A model generated the notes under the pieces. That model did not search any database. It was not told where the DNA came from and saw only the letters and a list, made by a program, of their open reading frames with translations. From positions 124,001 through 188,000 of the forward strand of contig NZ_CP065856.1 of NCBI RefSeq assembly GCF_016065055.1: a stretch of 64,000 nt of DNA, in the 5' to 3' direction. Shown here one piece after another: positions 52,056 through 60,735 of this stretch. Both the position numbers and the translations under genes were made by a program. Numbering within the stretch: position 1 is the stretch's first letter; every line of letters begins with the position of its first letter. Source of the DNA: Halosimplex litoreum. Lineage in GTDB: Archaea > Halobacteriota > Halobacteria > Halobacteriales > Haloarculaceae.

Positions 52056-52075
52056 GGATGTCACCTGTGCGAACT

Positions 52076-52110
52076 GGGATTCTCCGCGCGGAGAGAACTT
52101 CCAGGTCCAC
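52076..52110 (-). pseudogene. RelE/ParE-type toxin, 5' fragment
   Basis: Six bases after the RHH gene stop, a GTG at 52110 opens VDLEVLSA, a normal start for a RelE-like toxin, before running into the right end of the TnpB element. The rest of the toxin is at 50122-50349. The two pieces flank the element in the right order and strand. The short length makes this assignment depend on the context. Confidence 0.5.
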
Positions 52111-52116
52111 CCGTCG

Positions 52117-52392
52117 TCACTCGGCGTCTGTCCCATACTTCTCCCGCATCTCCTCGCTCGAAGTCCCCTCACCCTTGTCGAACTGCGCTTCACTGATCGC
52201 CAGATCCTTCCAGACGCCCGCTCCCTCGGGATGATTTACGGAGTCGCGGAGCGCATAGCGAATAAACTCACTCCGGCTGTTGAATCCACGTTCGCGCCAC
52301 GTCTCGTCGACCACGTCGAGAAACGACCGTGAAATTCGGAGATTGATCCGGTCGATCTCGGGATCGTTTCCGTCCGAATCGGTTTTCGACAT
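52117..52392 (-). CDS. Ribbon-helix-helix (CopG-type) antitoxin
   Basis: A 91-residue protein. Residues about 14-55 form a ribbon-helix-helix: INLRISRSFLDVVDETWRERG, then SRSEFIRYALRDSV. The C-terminal tail (KDLAISEAQFDKGEGTSSEE) would wrap a toxin. The ATG at 52392 (MSKTDSDGND) is preferred over 52419. It stands directly before the broken RelE-type toxin gene, so it is the orphaned antitoxin of that pair, and is likely a DNA-binding autorepressor. Confidence 0.75.
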   Translation of the reverse strand: MSKTDSDGNDPEIDRINLRISRSFLDVVDETWRERGFNSRSEFIRYALRDSVNHPEGAGVWKDLAISEAQFDKGEGTSSEEMREKYGTDAE

Positions 52393-52661
52393 ACGTTCGT
52401 ACGTCGGACGCACACACACAAACCACTACTGGCGCTCCCGGGACCCTCTGTCCGCCTGTCTCTTCGCTGGCGACTGGGTTCCCGTGAGTCGGTGTCCCAC
52501 CCTCAGGACGCTTGCGGATATCCCGTCGATCATATCCACTCACTGCTCGCCCAACGGTTCGCCGGTGCGGATCGCTTTCGAGAGCCCTCGTATGGACTCT
52601 ATAATTAAGCAGTCCATGCGCCACCTCTCGATCCGAACGAGCACACTCGGACGGATCCCCA

Positions 52662-53582
52662 ATGAGCGATAGCGAACACGAGTTCGGTCTGTGTCTCACG
52701 CACGACGTGGACCGGCCGTACAAGACCTGGGCGCACGCGCTGTTCTACACCGCGCTGGAGCGAGACCCGAGCCACCTCAGCGCGCTCCGGTACGAGAGAA
52801 ACCCCTACTGGCAGTTCGACCGGATCGCCCGACTCGAAGACGACCTCGGCGTCCGCTCGGCGTTTTACTTCCTCTCGGAGCCGTCGCTGCGCTCGAAATC
52901 CGCGTCACAGCTCCGCGACTGGAACGAGTGGGTCCAGCTGCTCTTCCGGTACGACCTCACCCAGCCGGAGCTCGCGGAGGCGATGTGGAAACTCGCCGAC
53001 GGCGGCTGGGAGGTTGGCCTCCACGGTTCGTACGACTCCTACGACGACCGCGAGCGGCTGGCCCACGAGAAAGAGCGCATCGAACGCACCCTCGGCGAGG
53101 AGATCACGGGCGGTCGCCAGCACTACCTCAACCTCGACCCGCCCGCGTCGTGGCGCCACCACCGGGCGATCGGGCTCGACTACGACGCGAGCCTCGGCGC
53201 CGACACCTACGGCTTCCAGCACGGCTACGACGTGCGACGGCCGTTCGACGACGAGTTCGTCGTCTTCCCGCTGACGTTCATGGAGACGGACCTCCCCGAC
53301 CCAGGTGAGTCGTTCGAGGCGGCGTGGGCCGTCTGCGCGGAGCTGCTCGAGGAGGCCGCGGCCAACGACGCCGTGATGACCGTCCTCTGGCACCCCCGCT
53401 ACTTCGCGACCGACGAGTTTCCCGGCCACGCGCGGCTGTATCGCCGACTGATCGAGACGGCCGAGGAGATGGGCGCCTGGGTCGGGTCGCCCGGCGCGTA
53501 CTACGAGCGATATCTCTCGGGCGAAGACGAGCGCGAGCGAGCCACGGCGACCGACGACCGAGCGGAGACGGCCGACGACTGA
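52662..53582 (+). CDS. Polysaccharide deacetylase-like protein
   Basis: A 306-residue cytoplasmic-looking protein without a signal sequence. It shows the NodB-type features LTHDVDRPYKTW (Asp-Val-Asp metal site), VRSAFYFLSE, the WEVGLHGSYDSYDD segment with a conserved His, SWRHHRAIGLDYDASLG, and LWHPRYF with the final His. The H-x3-H motif is reduced to one His, as in the divergent deacetylase branch found in archaeal glycan clusters. The likely action is on N- or O-acetyl sugars; the substrate is unknown. The acidic C-terminus (ERATATDDRAETADD) is low-complexity. Confidence 0.75.
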   Translation: MSDSEHEFGLCLTHDVDRPYKTWAHALFYTALERDPSHLSALRYERNPYWQFDRIARLEDDLGVRSAFYFLSEPSLRSKSASQLRDWNEWVQLLFRYDLTQPELAEAMWKLADGGWEVGLHGSYDSYDDRERLAHEKERIERTLGEEITGGRQHYLNLDPPASWRHHRAIGLDYDASLGADTYGFQHGYDVRRPFDDEFVVFPLTFMETDLPDPGESFEAAWAVCAELLEEAAANDAVMTVLWHPRYFATDEFPGHARLYRRLIETAEEMGAWVGSPGAYYERYLSGEDERERATATDDRAETADD

Positions 53583-53697
53583 GCTAAGGCGACCGACGAC
53601 TGAGTGGAAGCCATCGACGACCGAGCGGAACGGTTTCTCGACGGCCGCGGACTGCGGTGGGAGAAACCCCTCGGAGCGGCGGCGTCGCGCTCGACGT

Positions 53698-54948
53698 CTA
53701 TGCGGGCGGCTCGTCGGTGGCCGTCCCGGCGACGTACTGTCTGCCACCGGACTCGTCCGAGGAGAGGGCGTTTCGGACGGCGTCGACGAAAAACTGCGGG
53801 TCGTCGAGTCGGATGTTGTCGAATCGAGGGTCCACGACGCACGAGGTGGCGATGTTCAGGAGCGTCTGTCCGAACGCCGGGCGGTCGAGGAACGGCGAGT
53901 CGTCGGTGCGGATGCTCAGCAGGTGCGAGAGTTCACCGTAGGCCATGTGCGTCCCGACCCCGGTCTCGTACGTCGGGTCGATCGCTTCGGGTCGACCCTG
54001 CGCCCGAAGCCAGTAGTAGTACGGGAAGTCGGCGTTCGCGCGGGTGGCGGCGGGCAGCGACTGCCAGACCCGCGGATTGAGTTCGAGGAACTTCCACTCG
54101 CCGGTCTCCTCGTCTCTGGCGTACTCCGCACAGACCAGGCCGTGCCAGTCGAGGTGCGAGAGCAGCCGGGTCGCCACCCGGTTGACCTCCTGGGAGTACG
54201 CGGACACGCGGTAGACCGCCCCGCCGCCGACCCAGGAGTTACTCCGGATCTGCTTGTGCTGGGACGACGCCAGCGGCTCCCCGTGGTCCCACAGCCCGCA
54301 GTACAGATACCGGTCGCTCTCGTGGATGTAGTCCTGGACGATGGGGTCGTGAGCCATCTCGGCGCGGATCGCATCCGGGTCGGGTTCCTCGCCCGCCCGG
54401 AGGAATCGGACGCTCCGGGACTCCTCGGCGTCGTCGGCCGACAGCGAGTCGACGTAGTCGCTCGTCAGCAGGTTGTACCGGGACTTGATCACCACGTCCG
54501 AGTCCCACTCGTCGACGTCGGAGAGCCGGCGCGTCCGCGCCTGCGGGACGCCCGCTCGTCGCGCCTCCTCGGAGAGCCGCATCCGGTCCTGGGCCTTCCC
54601 CAGGGTGTCGAGGTCGGGGGTCACGAGCGAGACGTACTCCTCGAACCGATCCCGGTACTTCGCGAAGAGATACGTGTCGCACTCCCGGATGGGGAGGATC
54701 GTCTCGACGTCCGACCGGGCGGCGATATCCAGCAGCGCGTCCCTGTAGGCGGTCAGCTCTTCGGGAGCCGCCGACAGCTGTACCTGTTCGGAACAGTACT
54801 GTGAGGCGAAATGAGGGATCTGCTCGTGCTCGGACGCCACGACCGTCCGGACGCCCCGCTGGGCGAGCGACCGCATGCACGCGTAACTCTTCATCTGTCG
54901 CGCCGTCGGGATGAGCACCGCGCCCTCCGAGTGCCGTCCGGTTGCCAT
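53698..54948 (-). CDS. ATP-grasp ligase
   Basis: A 416-residue ATP-grasp protein resembling the large-subunit carbamoyl-phosphate synthase type. The N-terminal region is Rossmann-like (MKSYACMRSLAQRGVRTVVAS). ATP-binding segments follow (VVIKSRYNLL; VQDYIHESDRYLYCGLWDHG) and the catalytic metal block is EWKFLELNPRVWQSLPAA. Such enzymes join a carboxylate to an amine or thiol. Homologues occur in polysaccharide clusters, possibly adding amino acids or amides to sugars. It is divergent from the gene at 55151. Confidence 0.8.
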   Translation of the reverse strand: MATGRHSEGAVLIPTARQMKSYACMRSLAQRGVRTVVASEHEQIPHFASQYCSEQVQLSAAPEELTAYRDALLDIAARSDVETILPIRECDTYLFAKYRDRFEEYVSLVTPDLDTLGKAQDRMRLSEEARRAGVPQARTRRLSDVDEWDSDVVIKSRYNLLTSDYVDSLSADDAEESRSVRFLRAGEEPDPDAIRAEMAHDPIVQDYIHESDRYLYCGLWDHGEPLASSQHKQIRSNSWVGGGAVYRVSAYSQEVNRVATRLLSHLDWHGLVCAEYARDEETGEWKFLELNPRVWQSLPAATRANADFPYYYWLRAQGRPEAIDPTYETGVGTHMAYGELSHLLSIRTDDSPFLDRPAFGQTLLNIATSCVVDPRFDNIRLDDPQFFVDAVRNALSSDESGGRQYVAGTATDEPPA

Positions 54949-55150
54949 GTTCGATAGGGGAGAAATCCTCGCACGCGGATATCAGTATACAGCCGCTAAC
55001 GGGGCGTACTCGGTCGCTGTGGTCCGGGTGCAGGCAAGCTATAACAAAGTGCGAGAGCCGAAGATAGCCGGCCGAGACCCAGATGACCGATCCACGAGCC
55101 CGACGGGCGAGCCCGGAGGCGATTCCGTCGACCGGGAGCACTGAGCGACC

Positions 55151-56410
55151 ATGAGCGGCCAGCGGGACCCTCCGGCGTCGGACCGCGAGCGCGAGGGACG
55201 GAACACCGGCGAGCGCGGTGTCGACACCGGTGGTCGAGACGTCGTGCGACCGACCTTCGAGGACACGCTGGCCTACGCCCGGGAACGCGACTACACCGGC
55301 TGGGACCTCTACGACGGCGAGAGCAGCCGGATCCTGCGAGCGCTCCCGGTCGACAGCAAGTGGCTCAACCTCGCCTTCCAGCAGTCGGTCCGTCGCTCGC
55401 CCGTGAACGTCCGGCCGCTGTTGTTCGTCGAACAGCGGCCCAATCCGATGGGGACCGCGCTGTTCTCGATGGCGAATCTCACCGCATACGACGTGACGGG
55501 CGACGAGCGCTACCGCGCCGACGCCCGCCGGCTCGCCGACTGGGTCGTCGAGAACCAGGTCGACGGCTACGGCGGGTTTTGCGTCGGCCACAGCCACCCC
55601 CTGCAGGGGCTCTCGAAGCGCACGACACCGGATATCCCCGGGGTCGTCGGGACGTCGTGGGCGACGAAAGCGCTGATCGCGGCCGGCGACCGCTTCGACG
55701 GGCCGTATCACGAGGTTGCGCGTAGCGCCGCCGACTTCGTGTTCGAGAGCCTCGACTACGGCGAGGCGCCCACCGGTGCGCGGATCGACTACAAGGCGAC
55801 CGACACGGGCGACCACTACACGCTCAACGCCAACGCGCTCGGGGCGCGACTGCTGGTCGACCTCTACGACGCCTTCGGCGACGCGACACACCGGGCCCGC
55901 GCCGAGCGCATCCTCGAATACGTGGCCGCCCAGCAGACCGACCGCGGCGGCTGGATGTACCGCGACCCCCCGGAGGCCTCGCACCTCTCGATGGACAACT
56001 TCCACAACGGGTTCATCGTCCAGTCGTTCCTCCGGTACCGCGAGGTCTGCGACCCGGAAGCGTTCGCGACGACCGTCGACGACGCGGTCGCGTTCTACCG
56101 GGAACTGTTCACCGCCGACGGCGCGCCCCACTTCGACGAATCGAACGTCTACCCCCGGGACGTCCACTCCTCTTCCCAGGGGGCGATCGTCTTCTCGATG
56201 CTCGGCGAGTTCGACCGCGCCGAGACGATCCTCCGGTGGGCACGCGAAAATCTCTCGGACGGTCAGGGGCGATTCTTCCACGAGCAGCGGCGCTTCTACA
56301 CCGACCGCACGACGCTGATGCGCTGGTGTCAAGCCTGGATGGCCTACGCGATGGGGGAGTATCTCCGCCGGTCGGAGACGGCGACCGCGAGCGGGCGCGT
56401 TCCGGCCTGA
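55151..56410 (+). CDS. Alpha/alpha-toroid (six-hairpin glycosidase-like) protein
   Basis: A 419-residue protein made of repeated helical hairpins: NPMGTALFSMANLTAYDVTG, GVVGTSWATKALIAAGDRF, HYTLNANALGARLLVDLYDA, MDNFHNGFIVQSFLRYREV and SSQGAIVFSMLGEF. This is the pattern of alpha/alpha-toroid enzymes such as uronyl epimerases and glycoside hydrolases. No signal peptide is seen. It might act on uronic acid-containing glycans (compare heparosan/alginate-type epimerases), but no catalytic residues can be fixed. It is followed 134 bases later by a glycosyltransferase gene on the same strand. Confidence 0.6.
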   Translation: MSGQRDPPASDREREGRNTGERGVDTGGRDVVRPTFEDTLAYARERDYTGWDLYDGESSRILRALPVDSKWLNLAFQQSVRRSPVNVRPLLFVEQRPNPMGTALFSMANLTAYDVTGDERYRADARRLADWVVENQVDGYGGFCVGHSHPLQGLSKRTTPDIPGVVGTSWATKALIAAGDRFDGPYHEVARSAADFVFESLDYGEAPTGARIDYKATDTGDHYTLNANALGARLLVDLYDAFGDATHRARAERILEYVAAQQTDRGGWMYRDPPEASHLSMDNFHNGFIVQSFLRYREVCDPEAFATTVDDAVAFYRELFTADGAPHFDESNVYPRDVHSSSQGAIVFSMLGEFDRAETILRWARENLSDGQGRFFHEQRRFYTDRTTLMRWCQAWMAYAMGEYLRRSETATASGRVPA

Positions 56411-56543
56411 CGTGACTGGGCGCGGGCCCGCGAGTCTCCGCCCGACGCGACCGCGCAGGCAGCGGCGGAAAGGGGGCGACGCGGACCGCGCGGGACCGGA
56501 ATGGCGTCCATAACAAAAGTTCGCTCCCGAGAGGGCCCGATCG

Positions 56544-57725
56544 ATGTCAGACAGTTCGGCGGGTGAGACGGTCCGGGCCGAAACGGTCGCCGGCGGGTCG
56601 TCCGAGGGCGTCCGACGACCGGGGGACGACCCCATCGAGTCGGACGCCGACCGAGCGGCGCCACGCATCCCCGATGGCTTCGAGGTACTGGTCGTCGGCC
56701 CGACCTACGGCGGCGGGATAGTGAGTTACATCTCCGAGCAGACCGAGCGGTTGGCCGAGTACCTGACGGTCACCGTTCACGACTCGGGCGCGCCGCCGGC
56801 GGGGTCGGGGATACGCCGGGTCCTCTACGGGCTGGTGATGGCGGTCGTCGCGCTCGCCCGATTCGCCACCCGTTCGCCTCCAGATATCGTCCACGTACAC
56901 GCCTCACACCACTTTTCGTTCTACCGGAAGGGTCCGTACGTCTTCTTCGCGAGGCACGTCTGGGACGTGCCCGTCGTCGTCCACGTCCACGGGTCCGGGT
57001 TCGACGACTTCGTCGAGACGGATTCCCGAGCGGTCGCCGGGTATCAGCGGGCCGTGTTCGGCGCGTGCGACGAGATCGTCGTCCTCTCGGAGTCCTGGAA
57101 AGATATCGTGGCCGCCCGTACGTCCAGGTCGAAACTGCGCGTGATCCCCAACGCCGTCGACCCCGAGGACTACCGGGCAGAGCCGACCGACGACCACCCT
57201 CACTTCGTGTTCATTTCGAACCTGATCGAACGGAAGGGGACCGAGGAGTTCGCGTCGGCGGTCGAGACGCTGGCCGATCGCCACCCGGGAGCGTTCCGCG
57301 TCTCCATCGCGGGCGATGGCCCGCTGTCGGATCGGATCGAAGCGCTGGCCGCGGCCCACGACGAAGTCACGTATCACGGCTACGTCTCCGAGCAGCGAAA
57401 GCGGGAACTGCTCTCCGAGGGGTCGGTGTTCGTCCTCCCGACCTACGCGGAGGGGCTCCCGATCGCGATGCTGGAGGGAATGGCGGGTGCGAACGCCGTC
57501 GTCTCGACGGACGTCGCCGCGATCCCGGAAGTAATCGACGACGACCGTGGGGTCCTCGTCGACCCCGGCGACGTTCCAGCGCTGGTCGACGCAATCGAAG
57601 CGTTGCTGATCGACCCCGACCGGCGGACCCAGATGGCCGAGACCAACAGACGAACCGTCGAAGCCGAGTACTCCTGGCAATCGGCTGTCGACGAGCTCCT
57701 CCGGATGTACGCGAGCTACGCGTGA
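56544..57725 (+). CDS. GT4 family glycosyltransferase
   Basis: A 393-residue GT-B glycosyltransferase after a 50-residue acidic N-terminal tail. It has VVGPTYGGGIVSYISEQ (acceptor-side loop), VIPNAVDPEDYRA, ISNLIERKGTEEFA, IAGDGPLSDRI and the E-x7-E motif in EGLPIAMLEGMAGANAVVS. It forms part of the second glycan cluster, downstream of the toroid protein and upstream of the exported beta-helix protein. The sugar specificity is unknown. Confidence 0.87.
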   Translation: MSDSSAGETVRAETVAGGSSEGVRRPGDDPIESDADRAAPRIPDGFEVLVVGPTYGGGIVSYISEQTERLAEYLTVTVHDSGAPPAGSGIRRVLYGLVMAVVALARFATRSPPDIVHVHASHHFSFYRKGPYVFFARHVWDVPVVVHVHGSGFDDFVETDSRAVAGYQRAVFGACDEIVVLSESWKDIVAARTSRSKLRVIPNAVDPEDYRAEPTDDHPHFVFISNLIERKGTEEFASAVETLADRHPGAFRVSIAGDGPLSDRIEALAAAHDEVTYHGYVSEQRKRELLSEGSVFVLPTYAEGLPIAMLEGMAGANAVVSTDVAAIPEVIDDDRGVLVDPGDVPALVDAIEALLIDPDRRTQMAETNRRTVEAEYSWQSAVDELLRMYASYA

Positions 57726-58068
57726 CTCCTCGCCCGTCCCACGCGGGTTCACCGCCCCCTATCTCGCGAACCGGGTAGTCGCGCCGACCCCGTCTGTCCC
57801 TATCCTCGATCCACGGGGACGACCGCCCTCGACCGTCGGAAACAGGAGATTACCGCTGGAACCGGTCGGGAAAGCAGTTCCTAACGCCCGTGTTCGACGG
57901 TTTCGGACCGGACGGCCGCGGTAGACAGAGTGGGCTGTATCCGGGTACAATTTGGCTCGTTTCCGAGAGCAACTCACACGTTTGCGTGTATTATCCTGGG
58001 GTAACCGGAGCGAGAACGACACAGTTACCGAAAGAAGGGTTAATTCAGTATGGTAGGGATACCGGGCC
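57726..58068. promoter_or_regulatory. Intergenic region before the exported beta-helix gene
   Basis: 343 bases without a gene. There is a small inverted repeat, ACACG-TTTG-CGTGT (57976-57989), followed by ATTATCC, and TTAATTC lies about 24 bases before the start at 58069, a possible TATA-like element. The first 200 bases are GC-rich and show nothing specific. Confidence 0.4.
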
Positions 58069-60543
58069 ATGTCGCCTCACAACGGCGAGGGTCACGGGCG
58101 CGATCGGAACGGGTACGATTACCCTACCGACGACGAGGAGGAGTACACACAGCATACCGAGAACGGGGCCGGGTTCGATCGGCGGTCGTTTCTGAAGTTC
58201 GCGGGGGTCGCCACGGCGGGGCTGGCCGCGACTGGGCTGTCCGGGACGGCCGGCGCCGTCCCGACGCGGGACAGTTTCTCTTTCGACCGAGTGGTGAACG
58301 CGGTCGAGGACCTGGGGATGGACCCGAACGGGAACACCCCTATCGACGACGCCCTCGACGGGGCGCTCCAGTCGGGGACGCTCGTCGAGTTCCCGCCGGG
58401 GACGTACTTCGTCCAGAACACCCACTCGATCGCCGGGATGTCGAACGTCGGGATCCGCGGGACCGGCGAGAACTGGCGCGACGTGACGTTTCGCTCCCCA
58501 CAGGGGCGGGCGACCGGTCTGCTGTCGACCGGTGGGTCGGGCGGTCGAAACGTGCTCGTCGAGAACCTCTCCGTCGACAACAGAAACGACGACTCGACGC
58601 TCGTGTGGTTCCGCCTCAGCTGTCAGGGAGGGGTACTCGTCCGCGACGTGGAGTGGCTCGGGCGGACACCACCGGACGACGACAAGGGGTACAACCTCAC
58701 CGTCGAGGCGTTCGACCGCGACGGCGTGAATCTCGTCGAGAACGTCCGCACTGGGCTCGACGCGTCGGCGACCACCGTCGAGTACCCGGACGGCGTTCAG
58801 TTCGTCCGCGGGGGCCCCTCGCACAAGGGTGAGACCGTCATCCGCGACGCGAAGATCCACAACCACAACTCGGCGGCCATGCGGTACACGCAGGGTGGCG
58901 TCGTCACGGTCGAGAACTCGGAGTTCGTGAACAACCAGAACGCCAACCTCCGGTTCACGGGCGGCGACCACCCCGACAAGCACTCCAGCGCGACCGGCTG
59001 TTACGTGAAAGTCGACGACAGCGCCACGGACGTCGGGGACGCGATCCGCGTCGACTCCTCCGGACAGGGACAGTCCGGCGCGGTGTTCCGGGATATCGTG
59101 ATCGAGTGGGACGACCAGAGCGGCCGCGGCGTGATCGCCTTCCCGAGCTGGGGCGACCACGGGCGCGCGGAGTTCTACAACTGTGTCGTCCGCAACGACA
59201 GTCCCTCCGCCACCGTCAACGCCACCTCGACCTCGGCCTCCGACGACGCGGTCGTCTTCGAGAACTGCAGCTTCACGGGTGACGGCGGCGGTTTCTTCGC
59301 CGACGACCGGCCCGGTTCGGTCATCCGCGACTCCTGTATCGGCATCCCGGACGCGACGATCGAAGGGTTCGAGACGGAGAACGTGAGCGATTCCGCGTGC
59401 CGAACCCCCTCAGATGTCGAGGGAAACGGTAGCGGCGGTGACGAAACGTCCGACGAGACCGACGGGTCGGCAGAGACCGACAGCACCGACGAGACCACCG
59501 ACCTCCCTAACGAACTCGTCGTCCAGGGGACGGGGACGGCGACGCGGTACGCGTTCACCGTCTCGGAGGAGTTAGCGCCTGTCGCGAGTACCATCGAGAG
59601 CCACGACACCGTCGACGGGTCGACCGTCGAGGCCTGGGTGACCACGTCATCGCACGTCGACGAGTTCGCGTTTGCCGGGTCGATCACGGCGTTCGAGTAC
59701 CTCGAAGGCGGTCCCGCCGAGATCACGCTGAACGGCGAGTCGGTCGCGGCCGAAGACCTCGTCGACACCAACGATGGACCGACCGCCGAGGTGACCGTGA
59801 CCGAGACCGACGGACTGACCGCGGAGCTGTCCGCCGAGGAGTCCTCGGACCCCGACGGCTCGATCGAATCCTACGAGTGGGCGGTCGGCGACGAGACCTA
59901 CGCGGGGAGTACGGCCACGCACACGTTCGGCGACGCCGGGACCTACGCCGTCTCGCTGACCGTCAGCGACGACGACGGCGCGAGCGCCAGCGCCACGACC
60001 GACGTGTCCGTCAGCGACGAGTCCCGGCTGCGCATCCAGGGGGCGGGCACGCCCACGCAGGTCTTCGTCGAGGTCAGCGGCGAACTCACCGCCGTCGAGG
60101 ACACTATCGAACCCTGGGACGAAGTCGGCGACGCCAGCGCCACCGTCTGGGTGACCGACTCCGAGGACGTCGACGAGTTCACGTTCACCGGCGAACTCAC
60201 CACCGTCGAGTTCGACGGGGGCGACGCCGACATCTTCCTCGACGGGAGCGCCGTCGACCCCTCCTCGGTCGGCTCGACCGACGAGACGCCCAAAGACCTC
60301 GAGATCCGCGGGACCGGCGCGCCGACGCAGGTCGCCGTCGCAGTCGACGGCGAACTCACCGCCGTCGAGGACACCATCGAGGAGTGGGACGAAGTCGGCG
60401 ATACCAGCGCGACAGTCTGGGTGACCGACGGCGATGACGTCGACCGGTTCACCTTCACGGGCGAGCTCACGACCCTCGAGTTCATCGAGGGGGAAGCCGC
60501 GGTCGCCGTCGACGGGACCGCAGTCGAGCCCTCCGAGCTGTAG
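58069..60543 (+). CDS. Tat-exported beta-helix protein with PKD and repeat modules
   Basis: An 824-residue secreted protein. The twin-arginine signal DRRSFLKFAGVATAGLAATG is at 37-56, with likely cleavage after AGA (about 63). Residues 70-450 are a right-handed parallel beta-helix of the pectate-lyase type (repeats such as VLVENLSVDNRND, VRDVEWLG, VRNDSPSATVN). A Thr/Asp/Glu-rich linker (450-480) leads to a module of about 80 residues at 481-565, a PKD domain (571-651), and two further copies of the module (654-735, 741-824) sharing GELTAVEDTIE and SATVWVTD. It probably binds or cleaves a surface polysaccharide. No catalytic residues are certain. Confidence 0.82.
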   Translation: MSPHNGEGHGRDRNGYDYPTDDEEEYTQHTENGAGFDRRSFLKFAGVATAGLAATGLSGTAGAVPTRDSFSFDRVVNAVEDLGMDPNGNTPIDDALDGALQSGTLVEFPPGTYFVQNTHSIAGMSNVGIRGTGENWRDVTFRSPQGRATGLLSTGGSGGRNVLVENLSVDNRNDDSTLVWFRLSCQGGVLVRDVEWLGRTPPDDDKGYNLTVEAFDRDGVNLVENVRTGLDASATTVEYPDGVQFVRGGPSHKGETVIRDAKIHNHNSAAMRYTQGGVVTVENSEFVNNQNANLRFTGGDHPDKHSSATGCYVKVDDSATDVGDAIRVDSSGQGQSGAVFRDIVIEWDDQSGRGVIAFPSWGDHGRAEFYNCVVRNDSPSATVNATSTSASDDAVVFENCSFTGDGGGFFADDRPGSVIRDSCIGIPDATIEGFETENVSDSACRTPSDVEGNGSGGDETSDETDGSAETDSTDETTDLPNELVVQGTGTATRYAFTVSEELAPVASTIESHDTVDGSTVEAWVTTSSHVDEFAFAGSITAFEYLEGGPAEITLNGESVAAEDLVDTNDGPTAEVTVTETDGLTAELSAEESSDPDGSIESYEWAVGDETYAGSTATHTFGDAGTYAVSLTVSDDDGASASATTDVSVSDESRLRIQGAGTPTQVFVEVSGELTAVEDTIEPWDEVGDASATVWVTDSEDVDEFTFTGELTTVEFDGGDADIFLDGSAVDPSSVGSTDETPKDLEIRGTGAPTQVAVAVDGELTAVEDTIEEWDEVGDTSATVWVTDGDDVDRFTFTGELTTLEFIEGEAAVAVDGTAVEPSEL

Positions 60544-60735
60544 GCTTCGGTTCCCGATCGGTCGCCCCCGCGTCGGATGCGATAGGCGATCGACCGGCAC
60601 CGCGTCGGTACGGCCGTTCACTCTCAGCTAGCCGGGCTGACTGGATAGCGTTCCCACGGATCTCGCACGAGAGACGTTCGCATCCAGTTATAGGGAGCAT
60701 TACAATGGGAACGATCGGTAATTATTCGAATCGAA

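Larger units (their letters stand above)
50353..52075 (+). mobile_element. TnpB-only IS200/IS605-type element (IS1341-like)
   Basis: A unit of about 1.7 kb with tnpB and a small upstream gene but no tnpA transposase. Left-end hairpins are GACGGCGC-TTC-GCGCCGTC (50375-50393) and CGTGGCGTC-TTC-GACGCCACG (50398-50418). Right-end hairpins are CCAGCA/TGCTGG (51999-52013), TTCCACC/GGTGGAA (52016-52032) and CCCGGCG/CGCCGGG (52035-52052). Such subterminal hairpins without inverted repeat ends are typical of the family. The ends are set within 20 bases or so from where the split toxin gene stops matching. Lacking TnpA, it would need help in trans to move. Confidence 0.8.

Noticed and set aside
54239-56668. 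809-residue minus-strand frame spanning the ATP-grasp and toroid genes
   Set aside because: It crosses real genes on both strands, with no domain recognisable.
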